This document shows, piece after piece, positions 22,779-31,655 of a stretch of 64,000 nt of DNA. Each line of letters begins with the position of its first letter. The stretch's first letter is position 1. Below the pieces are notes generated by a model that did not search any database, was not told the origin of the DNA, and worked only from the letters and a program-made list of their open reading frames with translations. The DNA lies in assembly GCF_023016285.1 (NCBI RefSeq), contig NZ_CP095413.1:4726501-4790500 (forward strand). The letters run 5' to 3'. Source of the DNA: Muricauda sp. SCSIO 64092 (lineage in GTDB: Bacteria > Bacteroidota > Bacteroidia > Flavobacteriales > Flavobacteriaceae). A program made the translations under genes and the position numbers.

Positions 22779-24236
22779 ATGAAACAAATTTCAGGTCTAA
22801 ATAGCGCCAAAATAGCGGCCCTTATTTTAGTGATGCTGTCCGGTTGTAAAAGCAAACCGGAAAAAGAAATGGCGGTCAACACAAAAACCCCTCCAAACAT
22901 TGTGCTTATCAATGTTGATGATATGGGCTGGATGGACACGGAGCCTTACGGCACTACCTTTTATCAAACCCCAAATATTTCAAGATTGTCGGACATGGGT
23001 ATAACCTTTTCCAGAGGGTATGCAGGGGCCGCAAATTGCGCTCCCAGTCGTGCTTGTCTCCTGAGTGGTATGAACACCCCCAGGCATGGTATCTACACTG
23101 TGGGCAATTCTGATCGGGGCAACAAAAAAACCCGAAAATTGATTCCGATTCCGAATACCACTGTATTGCATGATTCCGTGGTGTCTTTGGCGGAAATGCT
23201 TGCTGATGTGGGCTATACCTCGGGTAGTTTTGGCAAATGGCATTTGGGGCGTGATTCGCGAAGTCAGGGATTTGATATCAATTTTGGAGGTGAAGAGCGT
23301 GGCAATCCCGGCAAAAATGGTTATTTCGCCCCCTACAACCTTGCTGACCCAAAACTCAAAAATGCTCCGGAAGGTGAAAATTTGACCGATAGATTGACCA
23401 CTGAAGCCATCGGTTTTATGAAATCCGCAGAAAACAAGCCCTTTTTTGCTTACGTTACCTATTACGCCGTACACACACCGCTTGCGACAACCCCTGAACT
23501 GCAAGCCAAATACGAAAAACTGGGCAATGGGTTGCAGAACAATGCAACATTCGCCGGTATGGTGGAGACGGTCGATAACAACGTGGGTCGAATAATCGAT
23601 TTCCTTGAAAGTGAATCCCTATTGGAAAACACCTTGGTTATTTTTACCTCGGATAATGGCGGCATTCGCGACATCAGCAGCCAGTACCCATTACGTGGCG
23701 GTAAAGGATCTTACTATGAAGGCGGTATCCGTGTGCCTTTCATATTTGTATGGAAGGATCAAATAGCTTCAGGTTCGGCCACAAGCCATATGATATCAAA
23801 TCTTGATATTTATCCCACATTGAAGGAAATTTCGGGAAGTGCCCTGGGCAATGAATTTTTAGACGGTCGGTCAATACTTCCCCTGCTCAAAGGGGACAGG
23901 ATTTTGGAAAAGGATTTGTATTTCCATTTTCCAATTTACTTGCAGGCCTACAATCGAAAAACCGATGACGGACGCGACCCCTTATTCCGTACCAGGCCAG
24001 GTTCCGCACTCATATCGGGCGACTGGAAACTGCACCATTACTACGAGGACAACACCCTGGAGTTGTATAATTTAAAGAAAGATATTGGCGAGCGTACCAA
24101 TTTGGTGGAATCCAATCCGGAAAAAGCAAAGGAGCTCCATAGTAGGATGCAAAATTGGATAAACCGAAACGAAGCCCCTATCCCAACCGAACCAAATCCT
24201 GATTACGTCGAAGGATTCAATCCCAATAAAAAATGA
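22779..24236 (+). CDS. S1-family sulfatase 3, Cys-type lipoprotein
   Basis: Sulfatase of 485 residues, starting immediately after the stop of sulfatase 2. The lipobox ends at Cys23 (VMLSGC). Active-site landmarks: INVDDMGWMDTEPYG, formylglycine motif CAPSR with Cys87, GKWHLGRDSRSQGFD and FTSDNGGIRDIS, then RGGKGSYYEGGIRVPF, the usual segment around the last catalytic Lys. The segment GMNTPRHGIYTVG after the Cys motif is characteristic of a subset of marine and gut glycan sulfatases. The 3' end overlaps sulfatase 4 by 4 bases (ATGA), indicating translational coupling. Specificity not determined. Confidence 0.93.
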   Translation: MKQISGLNSAKIAALILVMLSGCKSKPEKEMAVNTKTPPNIVLINVDDMGWMDTEPYGTTFYQTPNISRLSDMGITFSRGYAGAANCAPSRACLLSGMNTPRHGIYTVGNSDRGNKKTRKLIPIPNTTVLHDSVVSLAEMLADVGYTSGSFGKWHLGRDSRSQGFDINFGGEERGNPGKNGYFAPYNLADPKLKNAPEGENLTDRLTTEAIGFMKSAENKPFFAYVTYYAVHTPLATTPELQAKYEKLGNGLQNNATFAGMVETVDNNVGRIIDFLESESLLENTLVIFTSDNGGIRDISSQYPLRGGKGSYYEGGIRVPFIFVWKDQIASGSATSHMISNLDIYPTLKEISGSALGNEFLDGRSILPLLKGDRILEKDLYFHFPIYLQAYNRKTDDGRDPLFRTRPGSALISGDWKLHHYYEDNTLELYNLKKDIGERTNLVESNPEKAKELHSRMQNWINRNEAPIPTEPNPDYVEGFNPNKK

Positions 24237-25666
24237 AAAAAGTACTTCGTTCAGTAGCTATACTCCTTTTGTTGGCCGCCTGTAATTCAGTAACCAAGCA
24301 AGCTCCAAAAGAACAGAGGCCAAATATAATCGTCATTCTATTGGATGATGCCGGTTATGTTGATTTTGGATTTATGGGCAGTGAGGATTTGGAAACCCCA
24401 AACATTGATGCCCTGGCAAAATCGGGAACCGTTTTTACAGATGCCCACGTTTCGGCAACGGTATGCGCCCCTTCAAGGGCCGGTCTCATTACCGGAATCT
24501 ACCAACAACGTTTTGGATTTGAGGCAAACGGTACAGGTGATGCACAATCCGGAGATTTAGGTCTTGCGGATGATGTTACTACAATGGCAGAGGTTTTAAA
24601 AGAAGGGGGCTATACTACTATCGCACTGGGCAAGTGGCATTTGGGCGGAACCCCAACCGACCATCCCAACCAAAGGGGATTTGACGAATTCTACGGTTTT
24701 TTAACGGGAAGCAGGTCCTATTTTCCGCTTGAAAACCCAAATGAATATCGAATGCTACAGCATAATGGTAAGCGGATCGCATTTGAAGGCTATATGACGG
24801 ATGTTTTGGGTGACGCTTCCGTAAGGTATGTCAAAGAAAACAAAGACAGTCCCTTTTTTATGTATTTGGCCTACAATGCAGTGCATACCCCCATGCATGC
24901 CAAAGAAGAACATTTGAAAAAATATGAGGGCCATCCAAGGAAGGAATTGGCTGCAATGACCTGGTCCCTTGATGAAAATATTGGCAGGCTTCAACAAGAA
25001 CTCAAATCGCTCGGTATTGCCGAGAACACTTTAATTTTCTTTTTAAGTGATAATGGGGGTGCACATAACAACCAATCCAGCAGTGGACCACTAAAAGGCT
25101 GGAAAGGGAGCAAATTTGAAGGTGGGCATCGGATTCCTTTTGTGGTGAGTTGGCCTAAAAAAATTGAAGGGGGAGGTATGTTTGGAGGGCTCACTTCATC
25201 ACTGGATATTTTTGCTACCGCTGTTGCAGCCGCCGCTATTCCTCTTGAAGAACTACCCGAATTGGACGGGGTTGATCTGATGCCTTTTTTGATTGGTGAA
25301 AAAAAGGGCAATCCACACAAACAACTTTTTTGGAGAAAACTGGAAGAAACGGCCGCTCGAAGTGGAGATCATAAACTCATAAGGTTGGACGATTTTGGCC
25401 ATGTCCTGTATGACTTGAACAAGGATTTGGGGGAAACACAGGATCTTTCCAAAGAAAGACCTGAGGAACTCAACGCAATCCTGCAAAAGTTGGAATCTTG
25501 GGAGCATACCCTTTTAGAACCACTATGGGTAGAGGGAAGGGATTGGATGGATGTCACCTATCACGTTCACAAACAGTTGATGACCAACGATACCATTTAC
25601 TATAAAAGCCCCGGTGGAATGAAGGGGTATTTGGAAAAACAAAAAAATGATGATGGGAATAACTAA
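24233..25666 (+). CDS. S1-family sulfatase 4, Cys-type lipoprotein
   Basis: Sulfatase of 477 residues. Lipobox Cys17 (LLLLAAC). Motifs: ILLDDAGYVDFGFMG, CAPSR with formylglycine precursor Cys78, GKWHLGGTPTDHPNQRGFD, FLSDNGGAHNNQ and KGWKGSKFEGGHRIPF. The segment QRGFDEFYGFLTGSRSYFP is typical of arylsulfatase A/GALNS-like members. ATG overlaps the previous stop by 4 bases and the next gene overlaps its 3' end by 20 bases. It belongs to the beta-galactosidase operon and would remove one class of sulfate ester from the galactan or its oligosaccharides. Confidence 0.93.
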   Translation: MKKVLRSVAILLLLAACNSVTKQAPKEQRPNIIVILLDDAGYVDFGFMGSEDLETPNIDALAKSGTVFTDAHVSATVCAPSRAGLITGIYQQRFGFEANGTGDAQSGDLGLADDVTTMAEVLKEGGYTTIALGKWHLGGTPTDHPNQRGFDEFYGFLTGSRSYFPLENPNEYRMLQHNGKRIAFEGYMTDVLGDASVRYVKENKDSPFFMYLAYNAVHTPMHAKEEHLKKYEGHPRKELAAMTWSLDENIGRLQQELKSLGIAENTLIFFLSDNGGAHNNQSSSGPLKGWKGSKFEGGHRIPFVVSWPKKIEGGGMFGGLTSSLDIFATAVAAAAIPLEELPELDGVDLMPFLIGEKKGNPHKQLFWRKLEETAARSGDHKLIRLDDFGHVLYDLNKDLGETQDLSKERPEELNAILQKLESWEHTLLEPLWVEGRDWMDVTYHVHKQLMTNDTIYYKSPGGMKGYLEKQKNDDGNN

Positions 25667-27221
25667 AAACCTTCTTATAACTATTGGCGTTACCGCCATT
25701 GCATTAGGCTGTGGACAGCAGGAAAAATCATCCGAAACGACTGAGGGATCGAGCAATGACTCCAAACCTAATGTTATTATATTTTATATTGATGACTTGG
25801 GCTATGGCGACGTAGGAGCTTATGGTTCACCAGCAGTGTCAACACCCAATATTGATAAAATGGCTGCTAACGGACTTCGATTGACCGATGCACACAGCGG
25901 TTCGGCAACCTGTACGCCTTCTCGATATTCATTGCTTACGGGCACCTATGCATTTAGGAACGATGTATCCATCTTACCTGGTGATGCTCCACTGCTCATT
26001 GATCCGGAAATGCCCACACTGCCAAAAATGCTTCAGGAGGCGGGATATAAAACCGCAGTTGTTGGCAAATGGCACTTAGGGCTTGGCAGTGGCGATATAG
26101 ATTGGAACAAAGAGGTTGCTCCAGGTCCCCGTGAAGTTGGTTTTGATTACAGTTTTTTGATTCCGGCAACGGGAGATAGGGTGCCCACGGTATATTTGGA
26201 GGACCAAAAAGTGGTCAATGCCGATCCCAATGATCCCATTGCGGTGAACTATAGAAAAGATTTGGGCGGCTACCCCAATGGAATCGACCGACCGGACTTA
26301 AGATGGCAACAGGCGGATAAACAACACAGTGGTACTATTGTTAACGGAATCAGCCGTATAGGATACATGAGCGGGGGAGAAAAGGCACTTTGGGTAGATG
26401 AGGACTTTCCCGAATTGTTGGTTGACAAGTGCAAAACGTTTATTTCCTCTGCCAAGAACGAACCCTTCTTTTTGTTCTTTTCCTACCATGATATTCATGT
26501 GCCCAGAATGCCAAACGAACAGTTTAAGGGCACCAGTAAAATGGGGCTTCGAGGGGATGTTATTGCCCAAATGGACTGGAGCACGGGTCAAATCATGGAC
26601 TTTTTAAAAGCTCAAGGCCTGGAGGAAAACACCCTGGTCATTTTTACCAGTGATAATGGCCCTGTTTTGAATGATGGGTACGAGGATGGATCCATGGAAA
26701 AATTAGGTGATCATAAACCTGGTGGCCCGTTTTCGGGCGGAAAATACAGTGCCCTTGAGGCAGGAACCAGAGTGCCAACTATAGTGCATTGGCCCGGCAA
26801 AGTCAAAGAAGGTGTTTCCGGAGCACTCGTTTCCCAGACCGATTTCTATGCTTCCATTGCAAGTTTGGTCAACCATAAGTTGAAAGACCAAGAAGCAATG
26901 GATAGCGAAAACGTAATGCCGGCCCTTTTGGGAACAAGTTTGGAGGGCAGGGAATTTCTGTTGGAAGAGTCTTTTACCCTGGGCTTGCGCCATAAGAATT
27001 GGAAATACGTTCAGCCTACCAAAAAGGGAAGCCCCGGTTTTATTACGCACATCAAAAACATAAGAGCCGGGGGATCGGCAGAAGAGCAATTATTCAATTT
27101 GTCCAGGGATACCTCCGAACAAAAGAACATTGCCCAAGATCATCCCCAAGTTGTGGCGGAAATGAAGGAAAGGCTTGACCTGATCATTGGTGATGAAAAA
27201 TCAAATAACACCAAAAAGTAA
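25647..27221 (+). CDS. S1-family sulfatase 5, Cys-type lipoprotein
   Basis: The longest of the five (524 residues). Lipobox Cys22 (TAIALGC). Motifs: YIDDLGYGDVGAYG, CTPSR with Cys89, GKWHLGLGSGDIDW, FTSDNGPVLNDGY and SGGKYSALEAGTRVPT. A long insertion around residues 150-260 (VGFDYSFLIPATGDRVPTVY region; shorter quote VGFDYSFLIPATGDRVP) is seen in GALNS-like 6-sulfatases, which suggests but does not prove attack on a 6-sulfate. The start overlaps sulfatase 4 by 20 bases; of the three tandem ATG codons the first was chosen, and using the second or third changes little. It is the last gene of the tight block; a 118-base gap separates it from galM. Confidence 0.92.
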   Translation: MMMGITKNLLITIGVTAIALGCGQQEKSSETTEGSSNDSKPNVIIFYIDDLGYGDVGAYGSPAVSTPNIDKMAANGLRLTDAHSGSATCTPSRYSLLTGTYAFRNDVSILPGDAPLLIDPEMPTLPKMLQEAGYKTAVVGKWHLGLGSGDIDWNKEVAPGPREVGFDYSFLIPATGDRVPTVYLEDQKVVNADPNDPIAVNYRKDLGGYPNGIDRPDLRWQQADKQHSGTIVNGISRIGYMSGGEKALWVDEDFPELLVDKCKTFISSAKNEPFFLFFSYHDIHVPRMPNEQFKGTSKMGLRGDVIAQMDWSTGQIMDFLKAQGLEENTLVIFTSDNGPVLNDGYEDGSMEKLGDHKPGGPFSGGKYSALEAGTRVPTIVHWPGKVKEGVSGALVSQTDFYASIASLVNHKLKDQEAMDSENVMPALLGTSLEGREFLLEESFTLGLRHKNWKYVQPTKKGSPGFITHIKNIRAGGSAEEQLFNLSRDTSEQKNIAQDHPQVVAEMKERLDLIIGDEKSNNTKK

Positions 27222-27339
27222 ATTGTTCATTGGCATTGTTTTAGGTATCGGTTATCCCGGTTCTTTGCCAGTTACAACTGTCAATAGGAAAGCTAAAACA
27301 TGAAACCAGATCGTCTTTTTTAAATTTTGAATTTAATCA

Positions 27340-28437
27340 ATGAGTGCCGATTTAAAAACCATAAATTTTAATGCTGTCGTGAATGACAAGAAGGTTACTC
27401 TTTTTACCATAAGGAATTCCCATGGGCTTGAGGCGAAGTTTTCAAATTATGGGCAGCATTTGATCGCACTTTGGGTACCGGACAAAGAAGGAAATAGGGA
27501 AGATGTGGTTTTGGGTTGCCCCTCAATAGATGATTACATGGATGAAAAAGCCCAATATTTGGGGGCTTTTATTGGTCGCTACGCAAATCGTATTTCAGAG
27601 GCGGCATTTTTTATCGACAACAAGATGTACCGACTTCAAAAGAACAATGGTAAAAACCATTTACACGGAGGATACTTTGGTTTTAATAAAAAGGTATGGG
27701 AAGCGGAACAAATTGATGATTCCAAAATACAATTCAATGGTATTTCAATGGATGGGGACCAAGGTTACCCTGGTAATCTTGAAACAAGGGTCGAATATAT
27801 GCTGACCGAAGAAAATGCCCTTCAAATCGACTATTGGGCCCGTACGGACAAACCTACACATGTCAACTTTACCAACCATTCATTTTTTAATTTAACGGGC
27901 AATACCAAGAACAATATACTTTCCCATGAATTGATCATTAATGCGGATTTTTACCATCCGGTAAACCAAAACCTTATCCCCAAAGGACTGGCCCAAAAAG
28001 TAAAAGGGACCCCCTTTGATTTTAGAACGGGTAAAAGGATTGGAAAGGATATTTTGAGTGAACACGACCAGATTGCCTTGTGCAAGGGTTACGATCATAA
28101 CTTTGTGTTGGGGAAAGAACCAAAAGGCAAGCAGGGACTTCGTTTTGCAGCAAAGGTAACTGAACCGGAAAGTGGACGCGTACTTGATGTCTTTACGACC
28201 GAACCAGGGCTTCAATTGTTTACCGGCAATTATTTTGATGGCAGCCTGAAGGGGAAATACGGAAAGGGATACGACCCCTATATTGGATTTTGTTTGGAAA
28301 CACAACATTTTCCGAACAGTCCCAACCGTCCGGATTTTCCCAAAACCCTGTTGCACCCAGACAGGGAATACCGTTCAACAACAATGTATCGGTTTTCAAC
28401 GAGCGCTGTTTCAGATAAGGACAAATCAAAGCATTAA
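27340..28437 (+). CDS. galM: Aldose 1-epimerase (galactose mutarotase)
   Basis: Converts beta-D-galactose released by the beta-galactosidase to the alpha anomer used by galactokinase. The 365-residue protein has no signal peptide, so it is cytoplasmic. Family landmarks: GAFIGRYANRI (about residues 86-96), KNHLHGGYFGFNKKVW (about 110-125), VNFTNHSFFNLTG with the catalytic-region His, and a late QHFPNSPN...FPKTLLHPDREY segment with the substrate-binding residues. It opens a second block of seven genes. It is 17 bases from galK. The 118-base gap upstream may hold a promoter, but I see no convincing -7 element. Confidence 0.92.
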   Translation: MSADLKTINFNAVVNDKKVTLFTIRNSHGLEAKFSNYGQHLIALWVPDKEGNREDVVLGCPSIDDYMDEKAQYLGAFIGRYANRISEAAFFIDNKMYRLQKNNGKNHLHGGYFGFNKKVWEAEQIDDSKIQFNGISMDGDQGYPGNLETRVEYMLTEENALQIDYWARTDKPTHVNFTNHSFFNLTGNTKNNILSHELIINADFYHPVNQNLIPKGLAQKVKGTPFDFRTGKRIGKDILSEHDQIALCKGYDHNFVLGKEPKGKQGLRFAAKVTEPESGRVLDVFTTEPGLQLFTGNYFDGSLKGKYGKGYDPYIGFCLETQHFPNSPNRPDFPKTLLHPDREYRSTTMYRFSTSAVSDKDKSKH

Positions 28438-28454
28438 AAAAGACAATATCGAGG

Positions 28455-29600
28455 ATGAATGAAATAACCATAGCTTCTCCTGGCAGAATCAACTTGATTG
28501 GAGAACACACCGATTACAATGATGGATATGTCTTGCCGGCCGCAATTGACAAATGCATCTACATGACCCTAAAAACCAATGGCACAAAAAGCAGATGTAC
28601 CATAAGGAGTAAGGGCTTCGACAATATTTTGGTTGCTGATCTTTTTGATCTGAAACCTGGGACCGAAGGTTGGCATAATTATGTGCTGGGAGTTTTAAGT
28701 GAACTTCAGTTGCTAACCCAAAGTGTAAAGGGTTTTGACTGCGAGATGGAAACCAACGTTCCGGTTGGTTCCGGGGTGAGTTCATCGGCAGCCCTGGAAT
28801 GTGGTCTGGCTTTTGGCTTGAATATATTATTTGAACTAGGTATTGATGACTGGGAGATAATCAAATTGGGGCAGCGTGCAGAGCACAATTTTGTAGGCAC
28901 CCAATGCGGCATTATGGATCAATTTGCATCGGTGATGGGCAAAAAGGACCATGTTATGCTTTTGGACTGCCAATCACTTGATTACCATTACATTCCTGCC
29001 AAAATAAGCCCTTACGTGATTTTGATGCTCAACACCAATGTTACGCATAACCTTTCGACCAGTGGGTATAATACCAGACGGGAAGAAAGCGCATCGGGAC
29101 TCAAAATCATTACCGAACGCTTTGGAGTTAAAAATTCCTTCAGGAATATCACACTGGAAATGATCAATGAATGCAAGGAAGCACTGGGAAGTGTTGGATA
29201 CAAAAGGTGTAGTTACGTCATTGAAGAAAACCAAAGGGTCTTGGAGGCTGCAGATGCGTTGAAAAACAACGATATGGCACATCTTGGGGAATTGCTGTAC
29301 CAGTCCCATCAAGGACAGCGCGAAAAATACGAGGTAAGCTGTCCAGAACTGGACTTTCTGGTTGAGTTGTCAAAATTGGAGAAGGAAATTTTAGGGGCCA
29401 GAATGATGGGCGGTGGTTTTGGCGGTTGCACCTTGAACCTTATCCATGAAAATAGCGTTGATGATTTTATCATCAGTGCTTCCAAAGCATACAAAAAGCG
29501 GTTCGGGATAGAACTTTCCCATTTTGTGACCGTACCCAGTCAGGGAACATCAATAATCAGGCAAACCAATGAAACTGGATCTAAACGAACATCCCCATAG
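28455..29600 (+). CDS. galK: Galactokinase
   Basis: Phosphorylates alpha-D-galactose at C1 with ATP, the first committed Leloir step. It is a GHMP kinase of 381 residues with all three family motifs: PGRINLIGEHTDYNDGYVLP near the N-terminus (GRINLIGEHTD at 10-20, galactokinase signature), the ATP loop VPVGSGVSSSAALE (102-115), and the C-terminal MMGGGFGGCTLNLI. No signal peptide. The last ten codons run into the start of galT, a 32-base overlap, which suggests coupled translation. The tail after the GHMP fold (TNETGSKRTSP) lies within that overlap. Confidence 0.95.
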   Translation: MNEITIASPGRINLIGEHTDYNDGYVLPAAIDKCIYMTLKTNGTKSRCTIRSKGFDNILVADLFDLKPGTEGWHNYVLGVLSELQLLTQSVKGFDCEMETNVPVGSGVSSSAALECGLAFGLNILFELGIDDWEIIKLGQRAEHNFVGTQCGIMDQFASVMGKKDHVMLLDCQSLDYHYIPAKISPYVILMLNTNVTHNLSTSGYNTRREESASGLKIITERFGVKNSFRNITLEMINECKEALGSVGYKRCSYVIEENQRVLEAADALKNNDMAHLGELLYQSHQGQREKYEVSCPELDFLVELSKLEKEILGARMMGGGFGGCTLNLIHENSVDDFIISASKAYKKRFGIELSHFVTVPSQGTSIIRQTNETGSKRTSP

Positions 29601-30612
29601 GAGATACAACATATTGACAGGTGAGTGGGTCTTGGTCTCACCACATAGGACCAAACGGCCATGGCAGGGAAAACAGGAAAAAACGACACCGAATGTTCGC
29701 CCCAAATACGATGAAAAATGTTACCTATGTCCAGGCAACGTGAGAGCTAGTGGTAGTGCAAACCCAAAGTATACATCAGTTTACAGTTTTACCAACGATT
29801 TCTCGGCATTGTTACATGACACGCCTACAACCGTAATTGAAGACGGACTTTTAAAAGCACAGGGTGAATGCGGTATTTGCAAGGTAATCTGTTTTTCGCC
29901 CGACCATTCGTTGACGCTTCCGTTGATGGAAATTTCAGCCATTGAAGAAGTTATTGGTATTTGGCAAAAAGAATATTTGGAATTGGGTTCGAAAAAGGAA
30001 ATCAACCATGTCCAGATTTTTGAGAACAAGGGAGCCTTGATGGGATGCAGCAATCCACATCCACATGGACAGATTTGGGCGCAGCATTCCATTCCACAGG
30101 AAGTTCAAAAAAAAACTGTCCAGCAGATGAACTATTGGAATGCGCATGGAAGGAGTTTGCTTGGGGATTATCTCAATCAAGAAATGGGGAAAAAGGAACG
30201 CATCATTTTTGAAGACGAGCATTTTTTGGCCCTTGTTCCTTACTGGGCGGTTTGGCCCTACGAAGTTATGATTGCCCCCAAAAAGGCCTTTCAGCACATA
30301 GGACAACTCACCAAGGAAGGAAAGAAGGGTTTTGCAAGGGCCATAAAAACGGTGACCACGAAGTTTGATAACCTTTTTGAAACTTCCTTCCCTTATTCCA
30401 TGGGAATTCACCAAGCTCCCACCCAGGGCAAGGATTATCCGGAATGGCATTTTCACATGTCTTTTTACCCCCCCTTGCTTCGTTCAGAAACAGTGAAAAA
30501 ATTTATGGTGGGGTATGAAATGTTCGCAAATCCACAGCGCGATATTACTGCAGAAATGGCCGCAGTTACACTTAAAGGGCTTTCAAGTCAACATTACACC
30601 CAAAAAGCATAA
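29569..30612 (+). CDS. galT: Galactose-1-phosphate uridylyltransferase
   Basis: Exchanges UMP between UDP-glucose and galactose-1-phosphate. The 347-residue protein has the family length and both halves of the HIT-like fold. Zinc-site cysteines Cys51 and Cys54 lie in CYLCPGN, and the nucleophile is His166 in CSNPHPHGQIWA, at the same residue number as in the E. coli enzyme. A C-terminal WHFHMSFYPPLLRS segment carries the second metal/active-site His cluster. ATG overlaps the end of galK; lacI follows after 6 bases. A 3' operon role with galM, galK and galE is clear. Confidence 0.95.
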   Translation: MKLDLNEHPHRRYNILTGEWVLVSPHRTKRPWQGKQEKTTPNVRPKYDEKCYLCPGNVRASGSANPKYTSVYSFTNDFSALLHDTPTTVIEDGLLKAQGECGICKVICFSPDHSLTLPLMEISAIEEVIGIWQKEYLELGSKKEINHVQIFENKGALMGCSNPHPHGQIWAQHSIPQEVQKKTVQQMNYWNAHGRSLLGDYLNQEMGKKERIIFEDEHFLALVPYWAVWPYEVMIAPKKAFQHIGQLTKEGKKGFARAIKTVTTKFDNLFETSFPYSMGIHQAPTQGKDYPEWHFHMSFYPPLLRSETVKKFMVGYEMFANPQRDITAEMAAVTLKGLSSQHYTQKA

Positions 30613-30618
30613 GGTAAG

Positions 30619-31647
30619 ATGGCGACAATGACAACCATTAAAGATATGGCAAAAGTATTGCAGGTTTCACCATCGACCATTTCCAGAGCCCTGAGTGATA
30701 GCCCCGAAATAAGTTCAAAGACCAAGGAAAGGGTTCGGGAAATGGCAAAAACCCTAGGGTATGTTCCCAATCACTATGCACGAAGCCTGAAATCAAAGAC
30801 GACCAAGACCATTGGCGTCGTTGTGCCCAATGTTATCGATGATTTTTTTGCCAAGGTATTGCACGGTATTGAAAAAGAGGCTTCGAAATATGGCTTTACC
30901 GTACTCATTACATTTTCAAACGACTCTAAAAAAAGTGAGTATAAAAATCTTCTTACCTTGATCAACCACAGTGTTGATGGCATTTTGATTTCATTTTCCA
31001 AAGAGATCCAAAAATCGGGGGATTATGGGAATATGTTGAAAATAATGGGCTATGGCATACCCATTGTCATGTTTGACCGTATTCATAAGGGACTTCCCTT
31101 TGATTCGGTCACCATCGATGACTTTGCAGGGTCTTATCGTGCAACAAAACACTTATATAATTCGGGGTGCCAAAGAATCGCCTTTTTATCACCAATATCC
31201 AACACCAGTGTAGGGCGCTCTAGAAAAGAGGGCTACCTTTCGGCACTCAAGCGTAAGGAAAACAACAGCCTCCCTTCCTTTTGCATTGAATTTGGAAGCT
31301 ATGAAAAGTTCAAGGAACTGTTTTCAAATGTACTTAAAACGCATAGGCTCGATGGTATTTTGGCAGCAGATGAACTGTCGGCCATTTATTCGCTGAACAC
31401 ACTGCAACAGATGGGCTACAAGGTGCCAAAGGAGATATCCGTAATTGGCTTTACCAATGGTCCAATGGCACAGTCGGCAAACCCGGCTTTAAGTGTGGTA
31501 TCACAACATGCAGAACGGGTAGGTGCAAAATCCTTTCAGGTGCTGAAAAATCGGTTGACCAATAGTAGGGCAAAAACCAAAAACATAGTAATAGCTTCAG
31601 AATTATTGTTAAGAAATTCGACCAGGGCAATGTATTTCGAGGAATAA
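30619..31647 (+). CDS. LacI-family transcriptional regulator
   Basis: Repressor-type regulator of 342 residues. The N-terminal HTH reads TTIKDMAKVLQVSPSTISRA (5-24) with the hinge helix region YVPNHYARSLKSKTTKTIGVVVP, followed by a periplasmic-binding-protein-like ligand domain (about 60-335). A second ATG three codons in (30628) is an equally good start. Placed between galT and the FGE gene inside the galactose block, it probably senses galactose or a Leloir intermediate, but no operator was recognised. The locus would then have two regulators, this one in the cytoplasm and the HTCS sensing the periplasm. Confidence 0.92.
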   Translation: MATMTTIKDMAKVLQVSPSTISRALSDSPEISSKTKERVREMAKTLGYVPNHYARSLKSKTTKTIGVVVPNVIDDFFAKVLHGIEKEASKYGFTVLITFSNDSKKSEYKNLLTLINHSVDGILISFSKEIQKSGDYGNMLKIMGYGIPIVMFDRIHKGLPFDSVTIDDFAGSYRATKHLYNSGCQRIAFLSPISNTSVGRSRKEGYLSALKRKENNSLPSFCIEFGSYEKFKELFSNVLKTHRLDGILAADELSAIYSLNTLQQMGYKVPKEISVIGFTNGPMAQSANPALSVVSQHAERVGAKSFQVLKNRLTNSRAKTKNIVIASELLLRNSTRAMYFEE

Positions 31648-31655
31648 GTATCCAA

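Noticed and set aside
27222..27339. LacI operator or promoter before galM
   Set aside because: No CG-centred palindrome and no TAnnTTTG match could be defended; left unassigned.
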